From Pigoraptor vietnamica (Eukaryota; Opisthokonta; Filasterea): a stretch of 32,276 nucleotides of DNA. This document shows positions 1 to 9,815 of this stretch, in pieces. Positions within the stretch are counted from its first letter, which is position 1; each line of letters begins with the position of its first letter. Where the stretch lies: positions 1 to 32,276 of the forward strand of contig CALSCQ010002555.1 in assembly GCA_943704525.1 (NCBI GenBank). Reading direction: 5' to 3'. A model generated the notes under the pieces. The model searched no databases. It was not told the DNA's origin and saw only the letters and a list, made by a program, of their open reading frames with translations. Made by a program: the position numbers and the translations under genes.

Positions 1-21
1 CCCCTTTCACCCCCCATACAG

Positions 22-859
22 TGCATTCTGCTACCACTGAATGCCTCGCACGCGGCCGACCCCGAGCTTGCGCTAGCGACGCAGGGGCGCATGGATTCAC
101 TCAAGCCCGAGCTCATCCCGCACGTTCTCCTCAGGTACAGCACACGCAGAAGACGCGCACACAAGTCCATGCCTCTCGCACTCCGCTCTTGTGTACGTGT
201 TTGTGGCCCGTATTTGCACACGCGTGCCCCACGCTCGTGTTGCTTGTCGTCCGTCCCTTTAACATGACGTCTGCGCATGCCTACAGGTCCAAGCACATCC
301 CGGAGCTTGAAGCGGCGGAGGAGGCGATGAGGAAGCTCGCAGCAGACTATCTTGCACAACTGCGTGCGCGCCATCCGGGGTGCGCATTGTCCCGTCATTG
401 GGCTGCTGTGTGTTTGTATTGCGCCATCATTTATATTCTCTTCCGTCTGCGTCGTTTCTGAAGTCACTGTGTATTCGCTTGTGTTTCATTGATGTGCAGT
501 CGAATTGACTGTCGTGTTGTTGTGTGTGTGTCCAGTGTGGAATAGCCATGCGGCTTCCGCTCACTCACGGCCACGGCGTGGCACTGTTTCCATTCCCTGC
601 TACATGCAGCAACGTGGACGACACGGCGCTCATTTCGCGCGCGGTGTTTGCGCACAACGAGGCTGTCGAGGCCGCCGAAGAGAGCGTGGGCGCCATCTTC
701 GATGAGTACGAAAGCGAGCAGTCCGCTGCGGGTGAGGCCACGCGGCGCGCGACCGAGCGAAGAGTGGAGAGGAAGAAGGCGGCGGACGTGAAAACGCGCG
801 TGCTTGTGAACGCCGTCATGAAGGGCCAATACACGGCGGCGCCCGGAATGGGGACGTAG
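22..859 (+). CDS. 3' part of an unidentified helical protein (three exons seen, 5' end outside window)
   Basis: Exons 22-134, 287-379 and 610-859, joined by GT-AG introns with consistent phase (2, then 2). The visible protein is about 151 residues and ends at the TAG at 857-859. It reads as charged helices: a Leu/Ala-rich start, then PELEAAEEAMRKLAADYLAQ in exon 2, then a long Glu/Arg-rich helix and a basic stretch (RRVERKKAADVK) before a short PGMGT tail. No enzyme motif, membrane segment or signal peptide is visible. Base 22 directly follows a pyrimidine-rich AG acceptor, so at least one exon lies upstream. I do not recognise the family; a coiled-coil complex subunit is a guess. It converges on the dirigent-like gene. 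Confident as a gene, not as to function. Confidence 0.6.
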
Positions 860-1235
860 CGCTGCTTGTGTTCGTATCTATGGCCCTGTCCGATTATTTG
901 ACTAGCGAGGGTCGACGTGGAGACGAAACGAGGACCTTGTGAATGTTTTGTGTGAGTAGGTCTGTGTATGTGTTCGACTGTATATCTTGTTTGCACTGGC
1001 AGCTATGCTGTGCTGTCACTTTCCCAAACATCGCCTCGGTAAGCCATTTAATGCACTCGGCACCTCCAGCCCAAAGAACGCACGGCCAAAACCAACGGGA
1101 AAGAACGGTAACAGGGCGTGGCCGCACGGAACGAAAAGCGAAAGAGAAAATGGAAAAGGGAAAATGGGCCTGAAAGGATCATCTGCGCGGTGGAGGCTCG
1201 TGATCCGAGTCGGCACATCAGAGCGCATGCTGCGT
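860..1235. other. Convergent spacer, no gene seen
   Basis: Lies between the stop codons of two converging genes. Short open frames here have no splice context and no recognisable protein. Presumably it holds the 3' UTRs and polyadenylation sites of both genes, but I see no clear signal. Confidence 0.4.
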
Positions 1236-2084
1236 CTACGGGAGCAGTTCGTAGACGAACGAGTACTCCTTGCCCTCCTTGTCGCGGTGGCCAAGGTGCA
1301 GCACGCCACGCGCGCCCACAAACGCGCCGGTGCCGCCCGTGACGATGAGGTCAGAGTCGTGCGCATCGTAGAAGGGGCCCTGCCGGCCGGATGAGTGGCT
1401 GACAGTGAGTGACAACACAACAGCAGGACACGCAGCATAGGAAAGAGCTGGACAGTGAATTGATGCACACAGAGAGCGTGGAACACAGGCAGGCAAGAGC
1501 GGAAACGAGAGCAGAAGAGGGTTGATGCCGGCGACAACTCGGACTAGAAAGTGGTACTGGACTGGCGGGACTGATGGTGACGCGCTCAACTAAAGGCCCA
1601 CCTCGACCGAGAGCGAGCCCTCCTTCAGGTACGCCGTCCAGCGGCACTCCCACATCTCACCGACATAGGCACGAACTGCGCGTATCGAGGAAACTAGGTA
1701 AGCAAATGCCTACAATCGTGCGAGAGGGGAGTTTGTCATGGCGCAAGAATGCCAACCCACCGCAGTGACCTGCGTCACGGCCAACCTGCGTGCCGTCGGC
1801 CTCATCAAAGAGGGGGTTTCTGCGAAAAGATTCAACGTTGTGGCTTTGTCAGAACACGCGAAGAACGCGTGCCAACAGACGCCCGTGCTTTTCTGTGAGA
1901 ATTCGTACCCAAAGGTGAGCGTGTTGCCGAGCGCGTCGCCTCCCGCGGGATTGACGTAGACGACCGTGTCCGTCGTCGCGTGTTCGACGAGGCGAATGAC
2001 AGCGCCGCCCGTCGCGTTGAAGGGGCGCGCGGCAGCAACCGAAGCGAGCGCAAGAAGCGCAAAGGCGGCGACGAAGCGGGCCAT
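1236..2084 (-). CDS. Secreted allene-oxide-cyclase/dirigent-like barrel protein
   Basis: Exons on the minus strand are 2084-1909, 1819-1761, 1675-1602 and 1379-1236; all junctions are GT-AG and the sum is 453 nt (150 residues plus stop). Residues 1-19 (MARFVAAFALLALASVAAA) are a classic signal peptide. The rest follows the family core: TLTFGNPLFD, VGRDAGHC, a Cys-Trp strand around WECRWTAYL, VEGPFYD, then LIVTGGTGAFVGARG and a closing FVYELL strand. In this fold superfamily, plant dirigents direct coupling of phenoxy radicals and AOCs cyclise an oxylipin epoxide. Whether this protein catalyses either reaction cannot be read here. Two conserved Cys fit a disulfide, as expected outside the cell. 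The start is the only ATG giving the signal peptide. The splice junctions rebuild the family motifs exactly, so the model is strong. Confidence 0.85.
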
Positions 2085-2190
2085 GGTGAGGGGAGATTGG
2101 GTCGTGCGTCCAGACAATTGTCCGTCACTGATGATGCCAACAAGAAAACTAGAAAAAGGAGAGTGCAAGGTGGGAGAGTACGCGTGGGTG

Positions 2191-2229
<39 letters not shown>

Positions 2230-2641
2230 GTGCGCGTGCTGCTGCTGTGGGGTCCTTGCGTGTGTGCGTGTGCGTGCGTGCGTGCGTGTCTGTGTTGTTG
2301 CCCGTGAGCATCTTCCCAACCAAGCGTCCGGACACGGCCGACCTGCCAAAACGGGAAGTCGGGGAACATTGCGCCGATTGTCTCGTGGGAGCACCCCCAC
2401 GCATTGCCGCGCGTACAGCCACAGTCCACACGCTCGTCGCTGTCCCCATGTACGTCCCCCACCGTCCCTCTTCTTGCATGTCTACGGCCCAGTGCGCCGG
2501 CACTCTCTCCGCTAGAGTGCCCAAAGTCGCCGGTGTCTCGAACTTCAGCACACGCTGGCAGCTGAAGCTGACGCGGCAGCACATAACACCATTGCACTGC
2601 AGCAACTTCGTTCACAAACACGGGACAGACCGAAACGTGTT
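2085..2641. other. Spacer between dirigent-like gene and DRG1
   Basis: Upstream of the dirigent-like gene and downstream of DRG1, both on the minus strand. It holds the GT microsatellite near 2195-2228 and a TGCG run near 2270-2290. Otherwise no coding or RNA gene is seen. The promoter of the dirigent-like gene should lie in its left half. Confidence 0.4.
2195..2228. repeat. (GT)n microsatellite
   Basis: About 16 uninterrupted GT units about 110 bp upstream of the dirigent-like start codon, followed by a short CGTG-rich run to about 2290. Confidence 0.9.
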
Positions 2642-3960
2642 TCACTTTTTCACAACCTGGATGACGTCCTCGTCGTCCATTACGTGGGTGATGCCCACGC
2701 GCTGCGGGTTGTACTTTGTGCTTGTTCCCTGCACATTGGTGGACAATGTAATATGTGTGAGTGACGAGGCGAAAACGCGACCATGGTGATAGTCAATAAA
2801 CTATCGCGGCACACGAAAACGCACCCATACGAGCGCATACTTGAACTGGCCCGCGAGCGTCCTGTGAATGCGATGGCACTGCGAAGCAAAGGGACGCCAT
2901 TAGCGCGCATACGATGTAGACCGTAGCGAGGACGAACGTGGAAGAAGTTGGGCACTGAGAGGCCCGGGACAATCCAAACAAGCACGCACGCACGCATGCA
3001 CAAGCGGCACACCACACACACTATGCAAGAGTCTAGCACCCACCACGTGCTCGACGGTGCAGCCGGTGCGCATGATGAGACCGCCAGAGATGTCGGGATA
3101 CTCGCCGCGCTTCTTCGTGTAGACGCGAACGAGCGCAAGGTACTCCCATATTTTGGCGACAAGGCCATCGAGGTTCAGGTCCATGTCGCAGCTGCGCGTT
3201 GTTGCGATGAGCGCAATGCGAGAAGATGCGACCTCCGGCAGTATCCACGGGCAGCATAGCACTCAACGCACTCAACGCAGCCACAGGCGCACAGACAATT
3301 CGCACGCGATGCAGAAGAATGAGCACAAGGCGCGTGCCTGCAGACCGACGCACCTGACGACGATGCTGTCGGGCTGCCGGGCAAGGCGGTCGACTTCCTC
3401 GATGGTGATCTGGTCAATCTTGTTGTAGCACTGCGCGGTGGGAGAGAAGGGTCGGATAAGCACTCGAACGGCGAGCGAGGCACCGCAGAGACAAACAACG
3501 GCATTGAACAAAAGGGGAGCACCGCCGAAACAAATAATGATCGAGTGATGAAGGGAAGGACAGGGCAAGAAGGGCCATGGGGATGCGTGGAACCCACGTA
3601 GATGCAGCGAAGGTACTTGCGGTTGCCGACAATCACATCGATGAGCTCCTCTGCGAATTGGGGTTTTGGGACGAACGATTAGGTTGGCCACTCCAGGCGG
3701 AGACAATGCGAAATGGTGAATATGTGAATGGGTGCGCAGACGAGTAAATGCGCGCGTGCGCGAAAACGCTGTGGAGAGGGACAGTGCAAGGCCCACCGGC
3801 AGAGCAATCCTCGCGAATGATGACTTCCGCGTTGAAAATCTCTGAAAAACGCAGTGAAAAATGGCGCAAGTGAAGGAAATCCGAAACCAGATCACGAATA
3901 AATGTGAGCGTGCGTGTACAGAGGCGGAGAAGTGTGCACGTGCACGCAAGAGAGAAAGAA

Positions 3961-4027
<67 letters not shown>

Positions 4028-4836
4028 TCAGATCAGCTTAAATCATAGACGTGTGTCCATCGACTCCAATAGAGAGTGTGTGTGTGTGTGTGTGCGTGTG
4101 TGTGTGTGTGCATGTTTGCGACAATAGCACATTGAGTGGCGATACTGTACTCGTGCAAGATGAGCTGCACAAGCTTTTCCGAGATGTTGGTGAGCTTGCA
4201 CGTCGCTGTGAATGCGATGCCGCCGCCCGCCTTGGGCTGTTGTGGCAGAAAGTGCGAGTCATTGAGCTACTTTGCCCCAACAACACGGACAAACAACACA
4301 CCTTTAAGAGACAGTATCGAGACAAAGACGAGGCAATGGAAGTGGCACACGCACATCACACAGCTTTTAAGGGACAATATCGATACAAGGCAGAGAGAGC
4401 GGTCACATGTGAGAGTAACGTGCCTTGAAGTAGATGTTGGGCCGTCGCCGGTTGAGGCGAATGCCGACAGCGTCGAGTTCAGCTTCCAGCAGCTCCCTAC
4501 ATACGATTCACACGTGAGAGAAGCCAACACACGTCCACTTAGCCGCCACACAACATATAGTCCCCATCTCCCTCTCTCTCTCTCGAAGCACTGCGTGCAC
4601 GGGTGTATTCATCCACTAATTCGCTTATGTTAACAACGATGTCGCGTGCAACCGACGCACCTCTGCTTGTCCGCTTTGGTGGCGTCGAGCATCATGAGGA
4701 CAATGTCGGCGGTGCGCGCGACGGCCATCACCTGACGACCACGGCCCTTCCCTGCGCACAAAGGCAAGGTACACATTACACACAGACACTCATACGCACA
4801 CTCACTCACACATACATACGTACGCATACACACGCA

Positions 4837-4881
<45 letters not shown>

Positions 4882-4946
4882 CAAACACACACACTCTCTC
4901 ACACACACACACCACACACACACACACACCCACACACACACACAAA

Positions 4947-4988
<42 letters not shown>

Positions 4989-5842
4989 GCACACGCGCGC
5001 GCGCACTAAAGCATGCAGCACACGCTCCAAAGCGATGCCATCCTGCACGGAAGTCACGGACACATGCCTTGCGCGGCGCCTTCGATGATTCCTGGCAGAT
5101 CGAGCAGCTGAATGTTCGCGCCATTGTACTGCGCACACCATGGCCATATGAGCATGACGTAACAGAGTGGACACCAGCAGCGAGCTACAAGGAATTACGC
5201 CGCAAGTGCTCACTTCAATCACGACGTGAGCGTGGAACAGAGAACAACCACAGTGGAACTTCCCACACAAGCAAGCGCTCACTTCAATGACGCCGGGAAT
5301 GCACGTAAGCGTGGTGAATTCGTACGACGCGGCCTCGCTCTTTGTCTTGGTGAGCTTGCTGAGAAGAGTGGACTTGCCAACCGAGGGAAAACCGATCAGA
5401 GACACGCGCGCGTCGCCCGATTTCATAACATCGAAACCCTCGCCAGCCTGGACGTTGTATGGTGAGCCAAGGTGCGTCGTTTAGCATGCACGCACCCAAA
5501 TGGATAAACGCACGTGCATGCGAGCATCATGCGTGCGCACACTGGCTCTGCTGCACGAGAAATGAAATGGCGCACGTGCACATGCACGACAGGTATCGAC
5601 CCCGGTCCACGCACCCCCTTCGCGCCCTTTGGGGCCTCCAACAACTGCGCGCGGTACTTTGCGAGCTTCGCCTTCAGAAGACCAAGATGGTATTCGGTCG
5701 CTGAGAGAGACAAATGGACAGTGAGCGAGGTACGGCCAACACGCGCACACACGCACACGCGCACACACGCGCGCACACCTTTGTTCTTCTGCGTCCGAGC
5801 GATCTCCTTCTCAATATCCGAAATCTTTTCGAGAATGCCCAT
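2642..5842 (-). CDS. DRG1: Developmentally regulated GTP-binding protein 1 (DRG1), complete
   Basis: Thirteen minus-strand exons: 5842-5779, 5700-5615, 5447-5283, 5128-5068, 4751-4661, 4496-4424, 4236-4146, 3841-3797, 3650-3598, 3430-3354, 3191-3044, 2878-2825, 2728-2642. They total 1095 nt, 364 residues, close to the 367 of human DRG1. DRG1 is an Obg-class cytosolic GTPase that binds its DFRP1 partner and aids translating ribosomes. Visible motifs are the N-terminal helix [16 protein letters not shown]1 GFPSVGKS (69-76), G3 DLPG (115-118), KGRGRQV, G4 NKID (246-249) and a C-terminal TGS-type region ending EDVIQVVKK. The G5 SA motif reads SC (269-270). Eleven introns of the twelve, less one more, are GT-AG; introns 4 and 6 need GC donors. 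Introns carry CA, GT and GA microsatellites. Confidence 0.95.
3974..4024. repeat. (GA)n microsatellite in DRG1 intron 7
   Basis: About 25 GA units, preceded by an AAAG run from about 3955. On the DRG1 sense strand it is a CT tract. It directly abuts the short dispersed element at 4023-4076. Confidence 0.9.
4023..4076 (+). repeat. Short dispersed element embedded in GA/CT microsatellite
   Basis: About 54 bp, with core CAGCTTAAATCATAGACGTG followed by TCCATCGACTCCA. A near copy lies in reverse orientation at about 17615-17675. Both copies are flanked on both sides by GA/CT simple repeat. No coding potential or terminal repeats are visible. It may be a fossil mobile element whose ends seed microsatellites, or part of a satellite unit. 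The family is unknown. Confidence 0.5.
4077..4111. repeat. (GT)n microsatellite in DRG1 intron 7
   Basis: About 16 GT units with one GC interruption, next to the dispersed element, within the same DRG1 intron. Confidence 0.85.
4237..4423 (-). other. DRG1 intron 6, apparent GC-AG intron
   Basis: Exon 6 ends TTCAAG and the intron begins GCACGT; the acceptor is CAACAG before CCCAAG. Only this junction keeps frame and family spacing (NIYFK joined to [13 protein letters not shown]). The nearest GT donors shift the frame or add residues absent from the family. Confidence 0.7.
4752..5067 (-). other. DRG1 intron 4, apparent GC-AG intron with CA tracts
   Basis: The donor reads CAAG|GCATGT on the minus strand and the acceptor GCGCAG. 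The join rebuilds [15 protein letters not shown] at exactly the family length. A GT donor three codons on would insert a residue and break the KGRGR spacing. Most of the intron is CA/GT microsatellite (about 4795-4995). Confidence 0.7.
4795..4995. repeat. Compound (CA)n microsatellite in DRG1 intron 4
   Basis: About 200 bp of CACA, GCAC and CT-interrupted CA repeat on the plus strand. Apparent open frames through it are simple-repeat artefacts. Confidence 0.9.
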
Positions 5843-6000
5843 TTTCGCTGCAGTGTGACAGTCGCCCACACACAGGCGGAGTGGCAGCGCCTTTTCTTCG
5901 CTCGCAAAACCTGCTAATCTCACCGAGTTTTGTGTGCGTGGTATGGGTCTCGACTCTCACGTGCACGTGACTGTTACATTGATCAAGCTGCCTGACAGTA

Positions 6001-6427
6001 CTGAGTTTTGCGTTAAAGGACAAATGGCGCGAGTAGCGCTGACTATAGTCATACGTGAAATCTAATAGTGAGCGACCACTCCATCAAGCTTGTATTTTGC
6101 GCAAGCCAAATGGTGAGTAGCGCAATATAGCGGCTATTATAGCGAAGGCCGTCTCGTTCGCCATACGTGAAATCTAATAGTGAGCGACCACTCCATCAAG
6201 CTTGTATTTTGCGCAAGCCAAATGGTGAGTAGCGCTGTATAGCGGCTATTATAGCGAAGGCCGTCTCGTTCGCCATACGTGAAATCTAATAGTGAGCGAC
6301 CACTCCATCAAGCTTGTATTTTGCGCAAGCCAAATGGTGAGTAGCGCAATATAGCGGCTATTATAGCGAAGGCGGTCTCCGTTCGCCATACGTGAAATCT
6401 AATAGTGAGCGACCACTCCACGAAGCT
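6001..6427. repeat. Tandem 112-bp repeat, left of the MYND gene
   Basis: Three near-identical units begin at 6050, 6162 and 6274 and a partial fourth runs from 6387 to about 6427 (unit CATACGTGAAATCTAATAGT...). Spacing is 112, 112 and 113 bp. A diverged copy fragment precedes the array at 6001-6049. Each unit has short inverted repeats (GCTTG/CAAGC) and alternating TATAGCG words. No open frame spans it. Diverged copies in the same orientation lie at 9487-9815, so the two blocks frame the MYND gene. It could be a satellite or a tandemly amplified non-autonomous DNA transposon. Confidence 0.9.
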
Positions 6428-6559
6428 AGCTGACTGTGGTACCTTGAGTAATACGATGCACCGGCGACGAAGGATGCAACTTTCCTCTGTGTTCATACTC
6501 TCCGGATTTCCAGCTCACACCTCTGGCGTTGCATTCACTGATGTTACCCGGGCGTCTCG

Positions 6560-9268
6560 TCAGTCCTCGCCAATCTCTGAGTAGGCTTCGGCCAACGCGC
6601 GCGCAATCGCCACGCTCGAAGGGACGTCCCCCGGTTTCTTGGACGCGGTGACGACGATGGGATCGAACGCAAACGCCCGCAAGACGCCCGCATCTGACAG
6701 CGCCGTCAGCACGAGCGCGGTCACGATCCTGGGCTCGAGAGGCTGGTCGTCCGCATCGGTTCCGTACAAACGCGCGAGCGCGGAAGCGAACTCGCCGTGG
6801 AGGCCGTGATCGCGCAGCCGCCTTGTCGCCTCGCTTCTCCACCACGCGTTGAGGTTCGAGTGACCGCCCCCGATCAACCACATGGTGAAGCGAACGTCGC
6901 CGTCCGGCGCTGACTTGATGCCCACTGCTGCGGCACGGTTGGGCGGAGCATTGTGCGACGTCGCCATCCACGCGCGTCGCGGCCACGCAGCCACCACGTT
7001 GGCATTGACAGAACCGTCGCGGGCGGGCTGCTCGAACACGGTCAATGTCCCGCACGCGTACATCCACCTGTCCGGGGCTCCCGGCCGCGACACGATTGTG
7101 AGGATGCCAACAGGTCCGTCTGTCACTTGCTCACGAATCCACGCGCCCGGGGCACTGCGCGGCACCCCCGTTGCACTCCATCCCTCGAACCGCGCCGCCC
7201 ATTCTTGGAAAACGGGGCACTCGAGCTTGTGGTGAGTCTCCCAGGCCCTCCGCTGGCATGCGTGCTCGCAATAGCTGACCACCTTGCACCGGCTGCACCG
7301 CGGATACAGAGTCCCCACCGGGGGCACACGAAAGCAGGTCCAGCACGGTGCCCCGGCCGTCTCTGCCGCGCACCCATGCGCCGGAGCCGGGTTTTGATTG
7401 TCGGACGCGACACTCGCCGAAGCGGCCGATCCCGCGGATCCCATCGACGCCACCGCTCGTGCCACGGCCGCAACCGCCGCGTCCAGAAATGCGCCCGCGT
7501 CTCTCGGCCTTTCGACCGGTGCGCTAGCACGGTGGCGCGCCAGCAGAGCCCCCGCAAGCTCGCCCCTCCACATCGCGTCCGCTGTCTCTGCGTAGCAAGT
7601 CACCGGCAGAGCCAGCGTGTCCCACGCGCCGGCCTGTCGCATCGTGGCCTCAAGCAAGGCGGCCACGGCGTGCGGCGACAGGCCTTCCACGGCAATGTCC
7701 TTGGTCTGTTCGTACTGTGGTAGGGGAGCGCCTAGGCGCGCGTGCAGGCGCGTCATCCACCACCGCCCCAGCGGCGACCCCGCGTACCCGCCGAGCCACA
7801 CCATAACGTCTGGGTTCCCGTACGGAGTGAGCACGGTGATGTCCGGCGCCGGAAGTGCGGCGGGCAGCCCATCGAGCACGCGCCGCGGCCAAGTTCCCGC
7901 TATCGCCGTCGCCTCCGCCGCATTGCGCGTGTGGATGGACATGTCACCGCACACGTACGTGTAGTGAACTTGAGCTGAGTGCTCCCGCTCGAGCCCGATC
8001 AGGATTCCCAGGGGCGCTCGCACTGTCAGCTGCCGTGCAAGCCACTCCTGCGCCGCGACCCGCATGGACGGTGATGGCGTTGGCGGCTTTAGCGCTTCGA
8101 ACGCGTCCCGCCAGTGCGAAAACAACGCGCACTCGAGGCCGTGGTACAGAGCATCGGCACGCCGCATGCACGCCTCGTCGCAGTACCGCACGACCTTGCA
8201 CCTCCCGCACTGAACGCGCGTCACCAGTCCCTCGACGTTGGCATTGCACCATCCGCACTGTGCGGCCGTGTGCACGCCGCGCGTCCACCAGTCGCGCGCG
8301 GACAGGAACGCGCCGGGGTTGGCGATACTGCGTGCACGCGGCGGCGGAACGGCATTGCCGAGCATCTGCGCCCGCGCGCGACTGACCACTTGCCCCCACG
8401 CTGGCATAAAGTGCATATCGGGCAGGCGCCGGAAGGACTCGGCGAGCCCCGTGGCCCTCGCGGCCGCCGCGAAGATGGCGGCACAGCGAAGTGCGCAAAC
8501 GCGCGAGGTTGGCATGATCGACAACAGCTTCCGCTTCACCGCCTGTCTCCACTGAGAGACCTCGGCCTTGCCTCTAAACGCCGAAAGGCCGCGCGCGATG
8601 ATCGCCGTATGATACCACCACCGCCATATCAACGACCCGGCGAACCCGCCCAACCACACACCCATGTGGTACCCGTCCGGACTACACACATTCATCCCGA
8701 CCCCCTCGTCCGGCGGCAAGTCCACCGCGTCGCCATCGCCAGCGGCCCACGAATGGTGTGACCAGCTTGACACGGTCGCGTAGGCGTCTTCGACCGAAGC
8801 GGCGTTGCCCGTACCGTTAAAATTGAGCGTGCCGCACGCGTAAAAGTAGAATGCTGGCGCGTCCGAGCCGGTCCGCCTTATCGCGACGAGCACGCCCAGC
8901 GGCGCATTGGGCCAGATGGCGTCCAGCTCGAGCTCTGCGGCCGCGACGTCGCGAGGGAGCCCTCTGCACAACAGTGGGCGCCATCTGATGTACACGTCGC
9001 ACTCGGCGCGGTGATGGGGCGACCACGCGCGCTCTCTGCACGCACTGCTGCAGTACGGCACCGCGTTGCACCGCTCGCACCACACTGGCACAGCTGCCCT
9101 GTTTGCGAATGGCTGGCGACACCATTCGCACATGAGTGGCGCTTCTCCGCCACCGAGCGGCGCATTCATGAGCTGGAACCACTCCGTGCTAAGGAATTGA
9201 TTCCTGCGAATAACTGCAGCCGCCGGCATCGCGCCTGCATCGAATGCAGCGCTCTTTGAGCCCAACAT
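6560..9268 (-). CDS. Intronless protein with three MYND zinc-finger modules
   Basis: A single 902-residue open frame. Three repeats share one layout: a C6HC-type MYND finger (about residues 47-90, 338-380 and 642-684), then a roughly 130-residue domain, then a helical tail of 90-110 residues. Fingers read like CGRCKVVRYCDEAC, with the closing HxxxC. The second domain repeats APLGILIGLERE, a YxCGTL strand, a W(P)RR turn, a PDG turn and VWLGGYAGSPLGRWW; I recognise no named family in it. MYND fingers usually bind proline-rich peptides and act as protein-interaction modules. Module 3 is the most diverged in the WLGG motif (WLIGGG). The lack of introns contrasts with all complete neighbours. An alternative start at residue 14 is possible. 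Retrocopy or gene transfer are possible origins; the sequence does not decide. Confidence 0.85.
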   Translation of the reverse strand: MLGSKSAAFDAGAMPAAAVIRRNQFLSTEWFQLMNAPLGGGEAPLMCEWCRQPFANRAAVPVWCERCNAVPYCSSACRERAWSPHHRAECDVYIRWRPLLCRGLPRDVAAAELELDAIWPNAPLGVLVAIRRTGSDAPAFYFYACGTLNFNGTGNAASVEDAYATVSSWSHHSWAAGDGDAVDLPPDEGVGMNVCSPDGYHMGVWLGGFAGSLIWRWWYHTAIIARGLSAFRGKAEVSQWRQAVKRKLLSIMPTSRVCALRCAAIFAAAARATGLAESFRRLPDMHFMPAWGQVVSRARAQMLGNAVPPPRARSIANPGAFLSARDWWTRGVHTAAQCGWCNANVEGLVTRVQCGRCKVVRYCDEACMRRADALYHGLECALFSHWRDAFEALKPPTPSPSMRVAAQEWLARQLTVRAPLGILIGLEREHSAQVHYTYVCGDMSIHTRNAAEATAIAGTWPRRVLDGLPAALPAPDITVLTPYGNPDVMVWLGGYAGSPLGRWWMTRLHARLGAPLPQYEQTKDIAVEGLSPHAVAALLEATMRQAGAWDTLALPVTCYAETADAMWRGELAGALLARHRASAPVERPRDAGAFLDAAVAAVARAVASMGSAGSAASASVASDNQNPAPAHGCAAETAGAPCWTCFRVPPVGTLYPRCSRCKVVSYCEHACQRRAWETHHKLECPVFQEWAARFEGWSATGVPRSAPGAWIREQVTDGPVGILTIVSRPGAPDRWMYACGTLTVFEQPARDGSVNANVVAAWPRRAWMATSHNAPPNRAAAVGIKSAPDGDVRFTMWLIGGGHSNLNAWWRSEATRRLRDHGLHGEFASALARLYGTDADDQPLEPRIVTALVLTALSDAGVLRAFAFDPIVVTASKKPGDVPSSVAIARALAEAYSEIGED

Positions 9269-9486
9269 GTTGCAGGGAGTGCGTTATGTGAGCTTTACGA
9301 GTTGCTCTTGAGCGCGTGTCAGTAAAAGGTCGATCACGGGCCTACGACATCGGGCTGACGTCAGCCGGACAACTGTAAGCGGGGTAACGTGGTGAGATGT
9401 GAAGCCGTTTGCCGGCTTGTACTCAGTACCAGACAGTCACTCTGAGTGTTGTGGTGAGGTTGCCTTTTCTTGCGGGCGCCATTTCT

Positions 9487-9815
9487 ATTTAATTCGAAAT
9501 CCAATAGTGCGCGACCACTGTATGAAGCTTGGACTTTGCGTAAGATAAATTGTGAGTGTCGCGACTGCCATTGACGTCTCTGCGTGCCACTTCATGAGGC
9601 TCAGATTTTGCGTAAGACAAAATGAGAGGAGCGCTATAATAGCGCTGGCACGTCTCCATTTCCATACGTAAAATCTAATATGAACGACCAGGCTTGGATT
9701 TTGCGTGAGTCAAATTGCAAGTAGCCGCTATAGCTATATAGCGCCTTCCATAGCGGCGCGTCTCTATACGTGAAATCCAATAGTAAGCGGCCTTGCATGA
9801 AACTGGACATGCGGT
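9487..9815. repeat. Degenerate copies of the 112-bp repeat, right of the MYND gene
   Basis: About three diverged units, each with forms of ACGTGAAATCCAATAGT, CTTGGATTTTGCG and AGCGCTATAATAGCGCT. Small hairpins are visible: AGCGCTA/TAGCGCT near 9637 and CGCTATA/TATAGCG near 9727. Orientation matches the left array. Much greater divergence than at 6050-6427 suggests this block is older or was not homogenised. Confidence 0.75.

Noticed and set aside
4603-5088. Long His/Thr- or Cys/Val-rich frames through the CA repeat on both strands
   Set aside because: Every frame of a dinucleotide repeat stays open. The DRG1 exons on either side join cleanly across it.
6050-6427. Regular repeats considered as a CRISPR array
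   Set aside because: The whole 112-bp unit is repeated with no unique spacers, and the genome is eukaryotic.
6953-7723. 256-codon plus-strand frame opposite the MYND gene
   Set aside because: Arg/Pro-rich shadow of a GC-rich coding strand; the minus frame has real zinc-finger motifs and internal repeats.
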